This document shows, piece by piece, positions 62,747-64,000 of a stretch of DNA of 64,000 nt. The stretch is from Hypericibacter terrae (GTDB taxonomy: Bacteria; Pseudomonadota; Alphaproteobacteria; Dongiales; Dongiaceae): positions 4,639,570-4,703,569 of the forward strand of contig NZ_CP042906.1 of NCBI RefSeq assembly GCF_008728855.1, given 5' to 3'. The translations under genes and the position numbers were made by a program. The notes beneath the pieces are model-generated. The model had not been told where the DNA came from. It saw nothing but the letters and a program-made list of their open reading frames with translations, and did no database searches. Positions within the stretch are counted from its first letter, which is position 1, and the number at the start of each line of letters is the position of its first letter.

Positions 62747-62781
62747 ATCACAATATGATATAGTTATGTCTATATGATAGA
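62747..62781 (-). promoter_or_regulatory. Operator-like motif upstream of the permease genes
   Basis: ATCACAATATGATA (62747-62760) matches the site at 60054-60067 in 12 of 14 bases; TCTATATGATAGA at 62769-62781 repeats the TATATGATA core. It lies 44-78 bases before the ATG at 62703. The AT-rich stretch 62741-62782 contrasts sharply with its surroundings and may also contain the promoter. Confidence 0.6.
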
Positions 62782-62857
62782 CAGCCGTCAAGGCGGCCGG
62801 TTTCACGGCTTGGCTCATGGCCCGGGAGAACGGGCGCTTTCTTGCAATACCGAGAAG

Positions 62858-63004
62858 ACCCCTCCCCTACCCCCTCCCGCAAGGGAAGGGGGCGTGAGTT
62901 TTTTTCTGAGCCCTCCGCTTTCCGTTCATCTCCCGCGCCACAGCAGAGATGAATCAAGAATTGTCCCAGCCCCCTCCCCTTGCGGGAGGGGGTAGGGGGA
63001 GGGG
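62858..63004. repeat. GC-rich palindromic repeat pair
   Basis: CCCCTCCCCTACCCCCTCCC-GCAAG-GGAAGGGGG at the left, and CCCCCTCCCCTTGCGGGAGGGGGTAGGGGGAGGGG at the right, which is the inverted form of the left one. They lie 75 bases apart. The element type is that of 40757-40875. Confidence 0.7.
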
Positions 63005-63077
63005 TCGCTTCAGGATAGAGCGAAGACGTCGATCCTCGATCCCGCTCGAAGCTTAGAATCAGAGCAGAGCGATCAAA

Positions 63078-64000
63078 TCAAAACGTCGTCCGGTCCCCGC
63101 CCTTGAGATGCAGGATCTGGCGCGCCTCGGCCGCGGTGGCGACTTCCATCGACAGGGTCTCGATGATGTGGCGGATCTTGCGGACCTGGTCGGCGTTGCT
63201 CTTGGCCATCTGGCCCTTGCCGAGATAGAGACTGTCCTCGAGGCCGACGCGGACATTGCCGCCATTGAGCGCCGCCATCGACACGAACGGCATCTGGTGG
63301 CGGCCCGCCGCCAGCACGCTCCATTGATAATCCTCGCCGAACAGCTTGTCGGCGATGCGGCGCATATGCATCAGGTTCTCCGGATCGGCGCCGATGCCGC
63401 CAAGGATGCCGAAGATCGTCTGCACGAAGAGCGGCGGCTTCACCAGCTTGCGGTCGAGGAAATGGGCCAGGGTGTAGAGATGGCCCACGTCGTAGCATTC
63501 GAACTCGAAGCGCGTGCCATGCCCCTCGCCCAGCTCCTTCAGCACATACTCGATATCCTTGAAGGTGTTGCGGAAGATGAAGTCGCGGCTGTTCTCGAGA
63601 TGCTTCTGCTCCCACTCATATTTGAAGGTCTTGTAGCGGTCGAGCATCGGATAGAGCCCGAAATTCATCGAGCCCATATTGAGCGAGGTCATCTCCGGGC
63701 TGGCCTTGAGCGGTGCGGCGAGCCGCTCCTGCAGGGTCATGCCGTGGCCGCCACCGGTGGTGATGTTGATGACGGCGTCGGTGTTCTGCTTGATGCGCGG
63801 CAGGAACTGCATGAAGACGTCGGGGCTGGGCGTCGGGCGCCCGTCCTTGGGATCGCGGGCATGGAGATGGATGATGGAGGCGCCGGCCTCCCAGGCGGCG
63901 ATCGACTCTTTCGCGATCTCGTCCGGCGTAATCGGCAGATGTTCCGACATGGTGGGGGTATGGATCGATCCCGTCACCGCGCAGGTGATGATGACCTTGC
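63078..64000 (-). CDS. BKACE-family (3-keto-5-aminohexanoate cleavage enzyme-like) protein, partial
   Basis: The gene runs off the right edge. From 64000 the minus strand continues in frame as KVIITCAVTGSIHTPTMS, the normal BKACE N-terminus, so an ATG at the window's inner methionines is not the start. The TIM barrel shows IIHLHARDPKDGRPTPS (Zn-binding HxH), NITTGGGHGMT, and NGGNVRVGLEDSLYL, with a Glu/Arg pair typical of the family. BKACE enzymes cleave beta-keto acids with acetyl-CoA. It may belong with the catabolic island, but the repeat block at 62858 and lack of the operator motif make this open. Confidence 0.9.
   Translation of the reverse strand, partial: KVIITCAVTGSIHTPTMSEHLPITPDEIAKESIAAWEAGASIIHLHARDPKDGRPTPSPDVFMQFLPRIKQNTDAVINITTGGGHGMTLQERLAAPLKASPEMTSLNMGSMNFGLYPMLDRYKTFKYEWEQKHLENSRDFIFRNTFKDIEYVLKELGEGHGTRFEFECYDVGHLYTLAHFLDRKLVKPPLFVQTIFGILGGIGADPENLMHMRRIADKLFGEDYQWSVLAAGRHQMPFVSMAALNGGNVRVGLEDSLYLGKGQMAKSNADQVRKIRHIIETLSMEVATAAEARQILHLKGGDRTTF

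Overview
The window is about 64 kb of GC-rich chromosome, densely coded on both strands. Base composition, gene content (NarGHJI with paired NarK proteins, AhpC/AhpD under OxyR, many FAD/NAD- and TPP-dependent catabolic enzymes, IclR and CUT1 transport genes) and the GC-rich intergenic hairpins suggest a free-living alphaproteobacterium, probably of Rhodospirillales type. That placement is inference; no rRNA or other marker is present. I saw no tRNA, rRNA, CRISPR array or prophage.

Layout. 0-8.6 kb: a CgeB-like glycosyltransferase, a gamma-glutamylcyclotransferase-like protein, MsrA with a good terminator, a YtcJ-like amidohydrolase, an aldo/keto reductase, aquaporin Z, a small unknown protein below a CRP-type palindrome, and a Crp/Fnr regulator. 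8.8-10.1 kb: an M20 carbamoylase-type hydrolase. 10.2-20.5 kb: a complete respiratory nitrate reductase operon on the minus strand (narK1-type, narK2-type, narG, narH, narJ, narI, PpiC-type isomerase), with FNR-type boxes upstream and a divergent DNR-like Crp/Fnr regulator at 20.7 kb, so nitrate respiration is probably switched on by low oxygen or NO. 21.4-41 kb: mixed accessory metabolism (membrane proteins, serine hydrolase, YbiB, three cupins, sterol-desaturase family protein, amidase, a TetR unit with a perfect 20-bp operator, RNA methyltransferase, alcohol dehydrogenase, LysE exporter, TauD-type dioxygenase, RidA, a three-gene NAD(P)-dependent cluster, MFS transporter, alpha/beta hydrolase).

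41.8-47.4 kb: an IS30-family element set in palindromic repeats, an exported alpha/beta hydrolase, a class III adenylate cyclase with TPR output, a stand-alone TPR protein that is a paralogue of the cyclase C-terminus, and a decayed IS30 end. 47.4-49.7 kb: divergent oxyR / ahpC-ahpD peroxide defence, with a large branched inverted-repeat structure between ahpC and ahpD. 50.2-52.2 kb: a chemoreceptor.

52.4-62.7 kb: the most unusual part, a catabolic island on the minus strand. A seven-gene unit (SMP-30 lactonase, CUT1 binding protein, fused alpha-beta TPP-dependent E1, SDR, VOC protein, SDR, UgpC-type ATPase) is separated from its two permeases by an IclR regulator. The two transcription units share an AT-rich operator-like motif, so they probably form one regulon for uptake and oxidation of an unidentified carbohydrate-like compound. 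A BKACE-family gene runs off the right edge.

GC-rich palindromic repeats fill many gaps between genes; several are long, related copies.
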